From positions 1 through 57,950 of the forward strand of contig CALUKG010000006.1 of the NCBI GenBank assembly GCA_944321155.1: 57,950 bases of DNA, given 5' to 3'. Under the pieces are notes generated by a model. The model made no database searches, was not told where the DNA came from, and was given only the letters and a program-made list of their open reading frames with translations. The translations under genes and the position numbers were made by a program. The stretch is from an uncultured Bacteroidales bacterium. Lineage in GTDB: Bacteria > Bacteroidota > Bacteroidia > Bacteroidales > Paludibacteraceae. Shown in pieces: positions 44,366-54,087 of the stretch. The stretch's first letter is position 1; every line of letters starts with the position of its first letter.

Positions 44366-47300
44366 ATGAAAAGAATAATATTTAGTATAATATTGTTGTA
44401 TTCCATATGCAGTAATTTGTATGCATGGAATTTTACAGCAGGAAAAACTGTGTATTTTGATAATTCAAAAACACAATGGCAATCTGTTTTTCTTAGGGTT
44501 GGTCGTGATAATGCATATAATAATCAGTACAATGATGCTTTTCCGATGGCGCTTGTTCCTGGAACTGCAAATTTATACAGCTATCAAGTGTCATCATGGA
44601 ATGATTATACGGCGTTTGTTATTGCAAATAATCGTGCGTGGACAGGAGGGTATAGCATCTTCAATGTGAATACGGGGGATAAGTATGCCATTACTGCTTC
44701 TATTGAATATCAGAAATATGATTTAGACAATGATTACACATTTGTTCCTGGCACACCAAATTGGGTAGCGAGTGAAAATTGTTCATATTATACAGTTGCT
44801 AAGACGAATGGTTTGTTACAGCACTCTGTTACATTCCAACCTTCTGAAGGTGGCTCAATAAAAGTTACTTATACGAATGTAAATGGTGAAGCTAACCAAT
44901 TGTTGCAATCGGGCAATCAAGTAGCACACACATGTGTTATTAAAATAGAGGCAATTCCAAATGAAAATTATGTATTCCAATCATTAAAAATTGGTGATAC
45001 TTCTTTGAATTCTGGTGATACTTATGTTGTTTCAAGTGATATTGAAATTTCTGCTGGTTTTCAGTATGTAGGACCTTCCATATCTCTTTCTGCAGCTCCA
45101 ACTTCACTCCAAATCACAACAGCCAGAACAGAAACTATTACTTTAACCCCTACCGTCAATAACGCACCCGACGGTACAGTGGCCGTGATTGAACAGAAAA
45201 CAGATGAGAATACATGGGAAGAAATAGCAAGCCCTTATAGTCCACAAACAGCCGGTACATATACATTCAGGGCCAAGATAATAGTAGATGAAACTACCTA
45301 TACATCAGAAGAAGTATCAGTTAATGTAACTGCCAATTTCTTGACATATACCGTAACTGTACCTGTTGGTACACAAGATTGTTATATCTGTGGCGATATG
45401 ACAGGGTGGAGTTTTCAACACATGAATAAAGTAGATGATACACATTATAGTATAGATATAGTAGGAGCAAATGACGGGCAAAAATATAAATATGCTTTTG
45501 AACATGATTGGCTTTATCAAGAGGCTGATGAATATGGACGTGCAATAGCAGACCGTTCCTATTCTCCTAATGATGTGGTGGCCCGCTGGGCAGAAGAAGA
45601 TATAACAGTGCGCTTACAGGTTTCTAATGCTTCAATTGTTCCGGAAATATGGTGGTGGGATGGAGGAGTACAAGCACCTACGGGGTCTGACAATACAGGA
45701 GACCGCCCCAAAATGACGCGGATAGGGGATACTGACTGGTATGAACATACTTTTTCAGGCGTCAATAAAGATGGCATAGCTTTTCGTTTATATGTAGATG
45801 GCTTTTCTTCGCCATTGGAGGGCTATCGGTTAATCGCCAGTTCTTGTTTGACTTATAATAACAATACCTATGATTTTGCAGAGTGTCCGGATATTGTTGT
45901 TACTCCTAAATTGACTTTGAATATAGCTAGTACGGCATTTGTCAACGAAAATCTCTCTTTCTCGGCTTCCTATACAGGTTTTGGTGAGACTGTGCCAACC
46001 ATTAACTATTATGTAAAGAAAGTGTCAGATACGGATTGGACGCTTTTGAGCACTTCTAATTTCATACCATCTGAAACTGGAACCTATGAACTTAAGGCAG
46101 AAACCGAATATAATGGTGAAACCATTAGTAGTGCTACCAAGCAGGTAACCGTAACAGAAATTACTTATTTCTTGAAGCATAAGTTTAATGGTACGCAGTG
46201 GACATGGCAAGAAATGACTGCCCAAGGAGATGGTACTTATGTTCTGATTGAGACTTATAATGGTGAAGGTGCAAATGTCAATACAACAAATACAGATACA
46301 GGTAGTCAATGGTTTCCCACTGAAAGCATCAATAATCCGGACAATTTGTCTTCTGGAAGTTTAGTTGAGTTTGTTTATAATAGAATAGATAATACCTTGA
46401 CTATAAGGAAACCGATAAATCCAGGTGTAAAATTGTACCTTCCATCTATAGTGGGCGTAAATATCCCAATGGAACTGAACAGTGTTGTGACGAATATGGA
46501 CAATTATACGCTTAGTTATACTATCATAGTTAATGGAGAAGAGACAAATATTGCAGCTGATAGTGATAATAAGGCGGTGTATATACCACTTGAGGAAGGT
46601 GTTACTTATACTTTCAAAGTGACAGCAACTTCAGTTGACGAACCGACAGTGGTGGTAACCGACCAGCAAGAAATAACAATCAATTATATTCCTATTTGGA
46701 TAAAGCACGATTTTGTGGATGGAGGAGAATGGGATTGGGCAGAGATGCAGCAGTATGAAAATGGCGTCTATGTCTATACTGGAAGATGGGGTAATACTGG
46801 TGCTGATATTAATCGTACAAATACTGATGAAGGGGCCGTGCATTTTGATGTAGCGAATATCAGTGGAGCTGCAGGTATTGAAGAGGGTGCTACTGTGATT
46901 TTCAGCTATGACATCTTTACAAAAACTTTGTCTGTGGTCAAGTCAGACGTCTTGGATAATAGTTACCGCTTGAAATCACAAATAGATGAGAACGTGTACC
47001 TCTACTCAAACCGTGCTGTGAATGATGGGGACATTATGTCGGTTTATAGCAAGGCCGGTGGTATACTTACATTGCAAAAATTTACGGTGAATGATATGAC
47101 TTGGACAGATGTCGCTTCGGTAACGACTACGGCTAATTATAGTAATGTAATAGTTGTTCCATTGACTTTGACTGCTGAGGGAGTCCCTGGCTTAGGCGCA
47201 CAGGACCTTTATAAAGGTAGTTATTATATACGTACGGATGGAGCTGATGGAGGTTGGAATAATTATAAGGACAGTGCGGATAATAAGTTTACTTATTTTG

Positions 47301-49285
47301 AACCTAATCGAAATTTTGAGAATGAGACATATAACCATTATTGGGTAAAGTATCTGACAGACAATAGAAATACGAAAGCCCGTATTGCTAATGATTATAA
47401 TGAATCTTTGGCTGGTGAAAAAGGTGATTATGTGGTAAATGGTATTAATGTCCGTTTCTCTTATGACAATACGACCAATATTTTTGAGCGTACGTTTTTG
47501 GCTGGATCTGCTGTAAATGATTTCTTGCAAATATATGGTGAGAATGTGTTCACAGTTAATGATGAGAATATGGGGGTTGATAGCAAACAAAAATTTAATG
47601 ATATCTCCAATTGGGTGTATGAGTATGACTTGAAAGCTGTTCGTGGCGGAACTATCCATATAGAATCTCATTACAATGGAATAAAGACCGAGTTGGTGGA
47701 AAGTGCCATGATACTGGGAAACGCAACAACACAAGATACATATAGTATGCGTGTAATTTATGATTTTAAAAAGAATCGTTGGATTGCATCATGGTTGCCT
47801 AATTTGTCAAATATGACGATAACGGGAGAACAGGTAATACATGTTGATGCCAATATGATGTTGGTGCGCAATCATAATAATAAGGTGAATAGCTTTAATA
47901 TAACTGATGCCGATAGTTATATAGATCAGATACAGCACATCTATTTTGTAATGGAGTTGGAAAGAGACACTTTGTTTAATGGTGACGGAACCAAAAAATT
48001 CTCTCATCTTTTCTGGTTCTCATTGCCTTATTCCTGTAAAATCAGTGAGATATTCGGTATTGAAGGATATAAAAAGAAATGGGTAATACAGCGTTATCGT
48101 GGCGATATACGCGCAGAATTGAGCTGGACGACCAATATTGAAACATTTTGGGCGAATATGAATTCAACAGCAACTCTTGAACCTAATCGTGGTTATGTGC
48201 TGGCATTGAATCTTACAAAAGAAGATTTCCAGGATATTGGTGGTAAATCTGTTTTGCGCTTATATTTCCCGTCTGTAGAAGATAGCTTTAAGCTTTCACA
48301 AAGCAGTTCTAATACAGAGGTTAATGTGCCGGCACATGAGTGTAATGTAAATGGTCGTGATTCTGTTGACAGCCACTGGAATGTGATTGGTATCCCAGGT
48401 TTCCAGTCAGTCAATATGAAATCATATTCTGATCAAAGCGGATTTGATGCTTTTGCAGGGAATGAAGCCCCTAACTTCTTATATGAATGGAAAGGCACGC
48501 ATGATGCCTACGAGGTTGTGAGTGGAACATCCATTACATATCAGCATTTCTATTCCTATATGGTGCAGTTTGCCGGTACGATTGATTGGGGACAATTTAC
48601 ACAAGGAACTTCGGAAACAACACCAGCTGCTGTGCGTGCACAGCGTTCCCCGCAAGCCTATAGACAAGATACCTATCGTATAAATTTGGCAGGTGAAGAT
48701 GCGGAAGACCGTACCTATATCCGCTTGTCTACGGATGGAACGGATGGATATGTAACTAATCAGGATTTGGAAAAAATCAATAACAGTCAGTTGGCACAAA
48801 TCTATACCTTGGGAGCGGGCACACGCTTGGCGGCCAATACATTGCCGCGTGAAACGCAGGCAGTGCCTGTCGGTTTGAACATTCCAGCCAATGGTACTTA
48901 TACTTTGTCTTTGGATGAAAACGGTCAAAGTGTTACGGCTATTCTCTATGACAAATGGGAGAATGTCTATACAGACTTGAGCCGCGACAGCTATGAGTTT
49001 ACACAAATGGAAGGATGCTGTGAAGATCGTTTTGAAATACAGTTCTCATCAGGGCCAACTGTACCGACCGATATGGAAGAGGCCAACGCAGCCTTTATCC
49101 GTCTGGATGGACGTACGCTCCGTATAGTGGGTGGAAATGAAGGTGAAAATGTGGCTATTTATGATATGGCTGGGCGTTGTTTGTTACGTACTCACCTAAA
49201 TGCAGATTTCTGCTTTGAAGCTCCTGTATCAGGGGTATATGTATTAGATTTTCAAGGGAAAAAACAGAAAGTGGTTATTAAATAG
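44366..49285 (+). CDS. Giant T9SS-secreted protein with starch-binding-like modules
   Basis: 1639 residues. Signal peptide 1-20. A CBM-like module is at about 22-130 (KTVYFDNSKTQWQSVFLRV), an InlB/flagellin-repeat-like strand domain at about 150-235, and an Ig-like domain at about 236-322. An X25/CBM20-like module is at about 325-412 (VTVPVGTQDCYICGDMTGW, RSYSPNDVVARW), a CBM26-like module at about 414-510 (IWWWDGG), then two homologous modules near 600-685 and 775-860 (FNGTQWTWQEM, DGGEWDWAEM) separated by Ig-like segments. Residues about 865-1560 are a large region with no recognised fold (YSCKISEIFGIEGYKKKWV, HWNVIGIPGFQSV). A divergent T9SS sorting domain ends it (LDGRTLRI, VAIYDMAGRCLL, GVYVLDF). 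Probably a surface starch-binding scaffold or adhesin. Confidence 0.72.
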   Translation: MKRIIFSIILLYSICSNLYAWNFTAGKTVYFDNSKTQWQSVFLRVGRDNAYNNQYNDAFPMALVPGTANLYSYQVSSWNDYTAFVIANNRAWTGGYSIFNVNTGDKYAITASIEYQKYDLDNDYTFVPGTPNWVASENCSYYTVAKTNGLLQHSVTFQPSEGGSIKVTYTNVNGEANQLLQSGNQVAHTCVIKIEAIPNENYVFQSLKIGDTSLNSGDTYVVSSDIEISAGFQYVGPSISLSAAPTSLQITTARTETITLTPTVNNAPDGTVAVIEQKTDENTWEEIASPYSPQTAGTYTFRAKIIVDETTYTSEEVSVNVTANFLTYTVTVPVGTQDCYICGDMTGWSFQHMNKVDDTHYSIDIVGANDGQKYKYAFEHDWLYQEADEYGRAIADRSYSPNDVVARWAEEDITVRLQVSNASIVPEIWWWDGGVQAPTGSDNTGDRPKMTRIGDTDWYEHTFSGVNKDGIAFRLYVDGFSSPLEGYRLIASSCLTYNNNTYDFAECPDIVVTPKLTLNIASTAFVNENLSFSASYTGFGETVPTINYYVKKVSDTDWTLLSTSNFIPSETGTYELKAETEYNGETISSATKQVTVTEITYFLKHKFNGTQWTWQEMTAQGDGTYVLIETYNGEGANVNTTNTDTGSQWFPTESINNPDNLSSGSLVEFVYNRIDNTLTIRKPINPGVKLYLPSIVGVNIPMELNSVVTNMDNYTLSYTIIVNGEETNIAADSDNKAVYIPLEEGVTYTFKVTATSVDEPTVVVTDQQEITINYIPIWIKHDFVDGGEWDWAEMQQYENGVYVYTGRWGNTGADINRTNTDEGAVHFDVANISGAAGIEEGATVIFSYDIFTKTLSVVKSDVLDNSYRLKSQIDENVYLYSNRAVNDGDIMSVYSKAGGILTLQKFTVNDMTWTDVASVTTTANYSNVIVVPLTLTAEGVPGLGAQDLYKGSYYIRTDGADGGWNNYKDSADNKFTYFEPNRNFENETYNHYWVKYLTDNRNTKARIANDYNESLAGEKGDYVVNGINVRFSYDNTTNIFERTFLAGSAVNDFLQIYGENVFTVNDENMGVDSKQKFNDISNWVYEYDLKAVRGGTIHIESHYNGIKTELVESAMILGNATTQDTYSMRVIYDFKKNRWIASWLPNLSNMTITGEQVIHVDANMMLVRNHNNKVNSFNITDADSYIDQIQHIYFVMELERDTLFNGDGTKKFSHLFWFSLPYSCKISEIFGIEGYKKKWVIQRYRGDIRAELSWTTNIETFWANMNSTATLEPNRGYVLALNLTKEDFQDIGGKSVLRLYFPSVEDSFKLSQSSSNTEVNVPAHECNVNGRDSVDSHWNVIGIPGFQSVNMKSYSDQSGFDAFAGNEAPNFLYEWKGTHDAYEVVSGTSITYQHFYSYMVQFAGTIDWGQFTQGTSETTPAAVRAQRSPQAYRQDTYRINLAGEDAEDRTYIRLSTDGTDGYVTNQDLEKINNSQLAQIYTLGAGTRLAANTLPRETQAVPVGLNIPANGTYTLSLDENGQSVTAILYDKWENVYTDLSRDSYEFTQMEGCCEDRFEIQFSSGPTVPTDMEEANAAFIRLDGRTLRIVGGNEGENVAIYDMAGRCLLRTHLNADFCFEAPVSGVYVLDFQGKKQKVVIK

Positions 49286-49294
49286 GTTGGTGTG

Positions 49295-49323
49295 GGACGG
49301 CAGTTCCCCGTGGGCTGTCGTCC
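49295..49323 (+). terminator. Intrinsic terminator after the giant protein
   Basis: GGACGGCAG (49295-49303) pairs with CTGTCGTCC (49315-49323) with one G-U pair, then TTTTAAT. It lies 9 bases past the stop codon. Readthrough or a second promoter would be needed for the next two genes; no consensus promoter is evident in the 50 bases before 49377. Confidence 0.7.
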
Positions 49324-49376
49324 TTTTAATCGGAGCGAATTCAATTATCCAAATAATAAAAACTAATTAAGGTATT

Positions 49377-51185
49377 ATGAGAAGATTGTTTTTATCAGCC
49401 TTTTTTGTGGCTGTTACCCTTTTTATGGCCTTTGCGGGGCTAGTTGAAAACCGTGGCGTATATGCCACCAATCCGCAAAATGCAGTGGGACAAGAAGCTA
49501 CTATCACCATTGATGGTGACCCTTCTGATTGGAATACTTCCATGCTGATAGCACAAGGCTCTGCCAATGATATGTGTACCGCTTTTAAAGGTTCGCATGA
49601 AAATTGTGTGCTCGATTGCTATGCCCTTTATGCCGCATGGGACGATGCCAACCTCTATTTGGCATGGCAGATGGTGAATACTAACGATACCTGGTCGCGT
49701 GAGGGTGATGGACCACTTAGTGATGGTGGACGCATTGGTGACGTTCCGCTAATTGTTGTTCTTAGCATTGACCCGGCTGCCACCATGACAGGACGATTGA
49801 CCAATGGTGGTATGTTGTGGGATAAAGTGGATGTGGTCTATGAAACGCCGGTTGACCGCATATTTATGATGAGCGGTAAGGCTGGCCAGGGAACGCCAGC
49901 CATGTTCCTCGCAGCTGATGAAGCCGGAAATACCAGCTATGATGCTGCTTATTGCAAGAATTTCAGCAGCAATGGGATTACCTATGCCATGGGTGAGACT
50001 TTCTTGGGCAACCAATTACTCTATCTGAATGGACCGCAAGCACCGGCTGATGTTTATAGTGCGGCTTCTACATGGATTAATTTATGTGACCCGGCTTCCT
50101 GGACGGGAGTGGTGCAAAAAGGGCACGATACAAAATATGATTCTTTCTATGAGATGAAAATTCCTTTTGCCACTTTGGGCATTGACAAAAACTATCTGCT
50201 AACCAATGGTATCGGAGCTATGATGATTGCCACCCGTGGCGAATCGGGTATTGACTGTGTGCCACACGACCCTAGCATGCTCGACAATGTTTATGGTGAT
50301 TATATTCACGATGCTTCCACTTCGGCAGAGAAGTCAGATAGCGATACTATCCGCTACCAATTGGCCAATATCGGAAAGATACGTGTAGGAAGTGCGGCTG
50401 CGCCGCAAGCGGAAGCCATTGTCTCTGTACCTGATGGCTATGTGTTCCATGCTGCTTCACTAAGTGTGTCTATCCGTTTGAAAAATGCAACATCCGGTTC
50501 TTACAGCGTGAATGGAGGTGCTGTTCAGGCTATCGATAATATGACTACAATTTCATTGGGTGCTGATGCCGCAGTAGGAGAAACGGTTAGTTTGAGCGTA
50601 ACCGCGACTAACTCAGAAGGTAGCCATACGGAGGTGTATAACTATACGAAAGGCGACGGATTTAACCTGACGCCGGGAACGGCCATAGTGGTGAAACCGG
50701 AGAACTGGGAAGAGGCCTATTGCTACATGTATAGTGGGGGCGATCGGCAAAATGCTGAGTGGCCAGGTGTAGAGATGACCCACATACGTGATAACTTCTA
50801 TTATTGCAACATGCCTTCCGGATGGTCGTCAGCCAATGTTATTTTCAATAATAACCGTGAAGAGGGAATGGGCAAGGAACAATATCCTGCTGGTAATGGC
50901 TTGCTGCTGAATGCAGGAGAAGTAAAATTGTGGGACTGGAATCAATGGTATGCGGTCAGCACTACGACAACCGATTTGCAGATAATATCAGATAATGGTG
51001 CAATGAAGGTCTTTGCTATTGGCAATACGCTGTATATTAATAGTGATAGGGTACAAATGTGTCCTGTTTTCACTGTGAGCGGACAATTGGCACATATGGC
51101 GGAATTAGTGGAAGGTATAACGGAAGTATATGGTTTGCCAGCGGGTGTGTACTTGGTGAATGGACAAAAAATAATTATCAAATAA
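49377..51185 (+). CDS. T9SS-secreted protein with CBM9-like and CBM26-like domains
   Basis: 602 residues. Signal peptide about 1-21. A CBM9/DOMON-like sugar-binding domain spans about 38-340 (TITIDGDPSDWN, DDANLYLAWQMVNTNDTW, SFYEMKIPFATLGI). An Ig-like segment is at about 345-425 (YSVNGGAVQAIDNMTTI), then a CBM26-like module at about 435-525 (AIVVKPENWEEAYCYMYSGG, EWPGVEM, ANVIFNN). A short divergent T9SS sorting domain ends it (MKVFAIGNTLYI, CPVFTVSGQLAHM, AGVYLVNGQK). No catalytic motif is seen; the first domain resembles those appended to secreted amylases and pullulanases. It is 28 bases from the next amylase gene, so the two are probably cotranscribed. Confidence 0.75.
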   Translation: MRRLFLSAFFVAVTLFMAFAGLVENRGVYATNPQNAVGQEATITIDGDPSDWNTSMLIAQGSANDMCTAFKGSHENCVLDCYALYAAWDDANLYLAWQMVNTNDTWSREGDGPLSDGGRIGDVPLIVVLSIDPAATMTGRLTNGGMLWDKVDVVYETPVDRIFMMSGKAGQGTPAMFLAADEAGNTSYDAAYCKNFSSNGITYAMGETFLGNQLLYLNGPQAPADVYSAASTWINLCDPASWTGVVQKGHDTKYDSFYEMKIPFATLGIDKNYLLTNGIGAMMIATRGESGIDCVPHDPSMLDNVYGDYIHDASTSAEKSDSDTIRYQLANIGKIRVGSAAAPQAEAIVSVPDGYVFHAASLSVSIRLKNATSGSYSVNGGAVQAIDNMTTISLGADAAVGETVSLSVTATNSEGSHTEVYNYTKGDGFNLTPGTAIVVKPENWEEAYCYMYSGGDRQNAEWPGVEMTHIRDNFYYCNMPSGWSSANVIFNNNREEGMGKEQYPAGNGLLLNAGEVKLWDWNQWYAVSTTTTDLQIISDNGAMKVFAIGNTLYINSDRVQMCPVFTVSGQLAHMAELVEGITEVYGLPAGVYLVNGQKIIIK

Positions 51186-51213
51186 CAATACTCTCATTTT
51201 TAATTTAATCACA

Positions 51214-53877
51214 ATGAAAAAAACAATCAAGAAATTATTGGGCGCATTTTGCGTTATGCTGCTCTTTGCGCAGAGCATTGCGGCGGAGACCCTGTTCCCT
51301 AGTCGTACGGATTTCAGGGATGAGACTATTTATTTTGTAATGACCACACGTTTCTATGACGGTGACCCAGACAATAATACCCAATGTTGGGACGGACAAA
51401 GCTATAATGTGGGAGACCCCGCATGGCGTGGCGATTTCAAGGGATTGATGGAAAAGCTCGACTACATCAAGGCTTTGGGCTTTACTACAGTATGGATTAC
51501 TCCTGTTGTTGAAAACGCTTCCGGCTATGATTATCATGGCTACCATGCCAGCAACTTTTCAAAGGTGGACCACCGCTACGAATCGGAAGATGTTGATTTT
51601 CAGGATTTGATTGATGCAGTACACGACCGTGGTATGAAAATCGTGCTTGACATCGTGCTGAACCACACGGGTAATTTTGGCGAGGAAAATCTTTGCAAAT
51701 TATTTACCCGTGATTGGAATGCTGACCAAAGTGACATTAATGCTTGCATGATTCCCTATACAGTGAGTGAGGGGGGAAAATTGCCAGATAATTATTCCAG
51801 TTTGTTGGCAGGACAACAATATGATGCACGCTTGTCAAAGATGAAAAATACAGGTGGTGTGAATTATGATACGCACAATTATTGGCATCATTTTGCTCAT
51901 TTCAATTGGGACGACCCAACACGCTGGTGGGGACAGATTGCGGGCGACTGTGTGGACCTGAATACGGAAAACCCCTATGTAACCAACTATCTGGTGCAAT
52001 GCTACGGCGAATTTATCCGTATGGGTGTGGACGGATTCCGTATTGATACGTCTGGTCATATCTCACGATTGACTTTCAACAAGGCGTTTATTCCTCAGTT
52101 CCACGCTTTGGCTGAACAATATAAGGCTGCACGTAACAATGGCCCGTTCTTTATGTACGGTGAGGTATGCGCACGTGCCCGTGATGTGACTTATCGTAAT
52201 CAGAAAAACCTTTCACCTTATTATTATACTTGGAAAGAAACAAAAAATTATGCTTGGGATACTAGCGAAACTTCTTGGGATAACATTGTGGTAATGGAGG
52301 GCGAAAAAGGTAGTCATACGAATGTTACCTCTGTAGATGCTTCCGCTGTAGACGATGCTGGCGACAGTAATTTACCTAATTCCAACAACGTATTTCTGGA
52401 AGGGAATGATTATCATACGCCGGATTATTCACAATGGTCAGGTTTTAGTGTGATTGACTTCCCGATGCACTGGAACTTCCGCAGTGCTAACGAGGCATGG
52501 GGTGTGAAATCAGGTGATAAATATTACAACGACGCTTCTTACAATGTGGTATATGTGGATTCACACGACTATGCTCCTGACGGTGCACCTGAAAGCCAAC
52601 GTTTTGCACAACCACAAGATACTTGGGCTGAAAACCTCAGCTTGATGTATACGTTCCGTGGTATTCCTTGTGTGTACTATGGTTCGGAAATCGAATTCAA
52701 GAAAGGTTGCCCGATTGACAAGGGTCCGAACATTGCCTTGAAAGAAAGTGGACGTGCCTACTTTGGCGGTTATATCAAAGGTAGTGCCAATGTAACAGAT
52801 TTTGCCGAATATAGTAATGCAACGGGCAACATGGCGCAAACCTTGAGCCATCCGTTGGCACAACACATTCAGCGATTGAGCAAAATCCGTATGGCTGTGC
52901 CTGCTCTTCGTAAAGGACAATACAGCACTACGGGTTGCAGCGGCTCGTTTGCTTTCAAACGCCGTTATACAGATGCTACTACCGATAGTTATGCATTGGT
53001 ATGTATTTCGGGTGGTGCTACATTTACCGGTATCTTGAACGGAACGTATACGGATGTAGTTACGGGTGATGTGAAGACGGTAACTAACGGAACTCTGACT
53101 GTTACTTGCTCTGGTAAAGGTAACTTGCGTGTATATGTATTGAGCACTTCCTTGACACCCGCTCCCGGCAAAATCGGTGTGGACGGAAAATATATTTACA
53201 CATCCTCTCCTGCTGCTATAGCAGACCCGGCATGGGACGGCACTCAGGAGGAATTGACCGATGATAATGGTCAAGGTGGACAGGGTGGTACGGAAGAACC
53301 GGAAGCACCTGCTACACCATGTTTGGAAACAGCAGACGAAAAGGCTGTGTTCTTCCATGCTCCTCAAGAATTTGGTAGTACCATATATGTATACATGTGG
53401 ATCAATGGTACGGAAAACAAGTTGGCTGGTATTTGGCCAGGAACCCGTGCTACAGCTTTAGGAGGAGGCATGTATAAGTTTGTTGTACCTGAAACAGCTA
53501 CAGGTGATATGGGTACATGGATGATTATCTGGAATAATGGCAGTGGTGTGCAGACAAAAGACCTGACCTATACCAATCATGGATTGTACAGTGGCGCCAA
53601 CAAAGATAATATCAGTGTAACAGAAGTTGTGAGTCTGCTTTGTGAAGACCTTCCGGAAACTCCGACAAATACCATTGAAATGGATGATAGCGGGTTGAAA
53701 GTTTATGCAGCGGCCGGCAATATTCATATTGTGAGCCCTACAGTTCAAAGCATTGCTGTCTATGCCGCCGATGGACGTCTGGTAAGACAAATTGAAGTGG
53801 AAGTGGGCGAAAATATCATTAGCGGATTGCCGAATGGGTTCTATATTGTAGGCAACCAAAAAGTGGCGCTGTACTGA
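51214..53877 (+). CDS. T9SS-secreted GH13 alpha-amylase, second copy
   Basis: 887 residues. Signal peptide 1-24. The GH13 barrel spans about 33-640: DGDPDNNTQ (putative calcium loop), region I LDIVLNH (about 145), II DGFRIDT with nucleophile Asp (about 276), III YGEVC with acid Glu (about 316), IV DSHDYAPDG (about 449). It is only distantly related to the amylase at 36647, closer to the cyclomaltodextrinase/neopullulanase-like group by pattern, so the pair likely differ in specificity. A CBM26-like module follows at about 705-800 (IYVYMWINGTENK, IWPGT, WMIIWNNGSG), and a divergent T9SS sorting domain (LKVYAAAGNIHIV, IAVYAADGRLVR, NGFYIVGNQK). It closes the starch locus. Confidence 0.9.
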   Translation: MKKTIKKLLGAFCVMLLFAQSIAAETLFPSRTDFRDETIYFVMTTRFYDGDPDNNTQCWDGQSYNVGDPAWRGDFKGLMEKLDYIKALGFTTVWITPVVENASGYDYHGYHASNFSKVDHRYESEDVDFQDLIDAVHDRGMKIVLDIVLNHTGNFGEENLCKLFTRDWNADQSDINACMIPYTVSEGGKLPDNYSSLLAGQQYDARLSKMKNTGGVNYDTHNYWHHFAHFNWDDPTRWWGQIAGDCVDLNTENPYVTNYLVQCYGEFIRMGVDGFRIDTSGHISRLTFNKAFIPQFHALAEQYKAARNNGPFFMYGEVCARARDVTYRNQKNLSPYYYTWKETKNYAWDTSETSWDNIVVMEGEKGSHTNVTSVDASAVDDAGDSNLPNSNNVFLEGNDYHTPDYSQWSGFSVIDFPMHWNFRSANEAWGVKSGDKYYNDASYNVVYVDSHDYAPDGAPESQRFAQPQDTWAENLSLMYTFRGIPCVYYGSEIEFKKGCPIDKGPNIALKESGRAYFGGYIKGSANVTDFAEYSNATGNMAQTLSHPLAQHIQRLSKIRMAVPALRKGQYSTTGCSGSFAFKRRYTDATTDSYALVCISGGATFTGILNGTYTDVVTGDVKTVTNGTLTVTCSGKGNLRVYVLSTSLTPAPGKIGVDGKYIYTSSPAAIADPAWDGTQEELTDDNGQGGQGGTEEPEAPATPCLETADEKAVFFHAPQEFGSTIYVYMWINGTENKLAGIWPGTRATALGGGMYKFVVPETATGDMGTWMIIWNNGSGVQTKDLTYTNHGLYSGANKDNISVTEVVSLLCEDLPETPTNTIEMDDSGLKVYAAAGNIHIVSPTVQSIAVYAADGRLVRQIEVEVGENIISGLPNGFYIVGNQKVALY

Positions 53878-54021
53878 TAGCTGTTAATCTTGTGGTGACG
53901 GGACTGCATGTTTAGTGCGGTTCCGTTTCCTGAAAATGCAGAATTAGGGTGGATATGCCAGCGAACGGAATTGTATGGAAACAATCCGAATATATTCGGA
54001 TGTAAAGGCAGTCAAAAATAT

Positions 54022-54082
54022 CAGGGGAGGAAGGTGGAACCAAACAACCTTCCTCCCTTCGTTGTTTGGCAGTCCTCCCCTG
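54022..54082. terminator. Compound stem-loop with two mutually exclusive pairings
   Basis: Pairing 1: CAGGGGAGGA (54022-54031) with TCCTCCCCTG (54073-54082), enclosing CCAAACAAC (54040-54048) with GTTGTTTGG (54061-54069). Pairing 2: GGGAGGAAGGT (54025-54035) with ACCTTCCTCCC (54047-54057). All are perfect and cannot form together. The structure lies between convergent genes, 5 bases from the mtgA stop. A weaker hairpin follows the amylase stop at about 53896-53926. Confidence 0.65.
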
Positions 54083-54087
54083 GGTAG

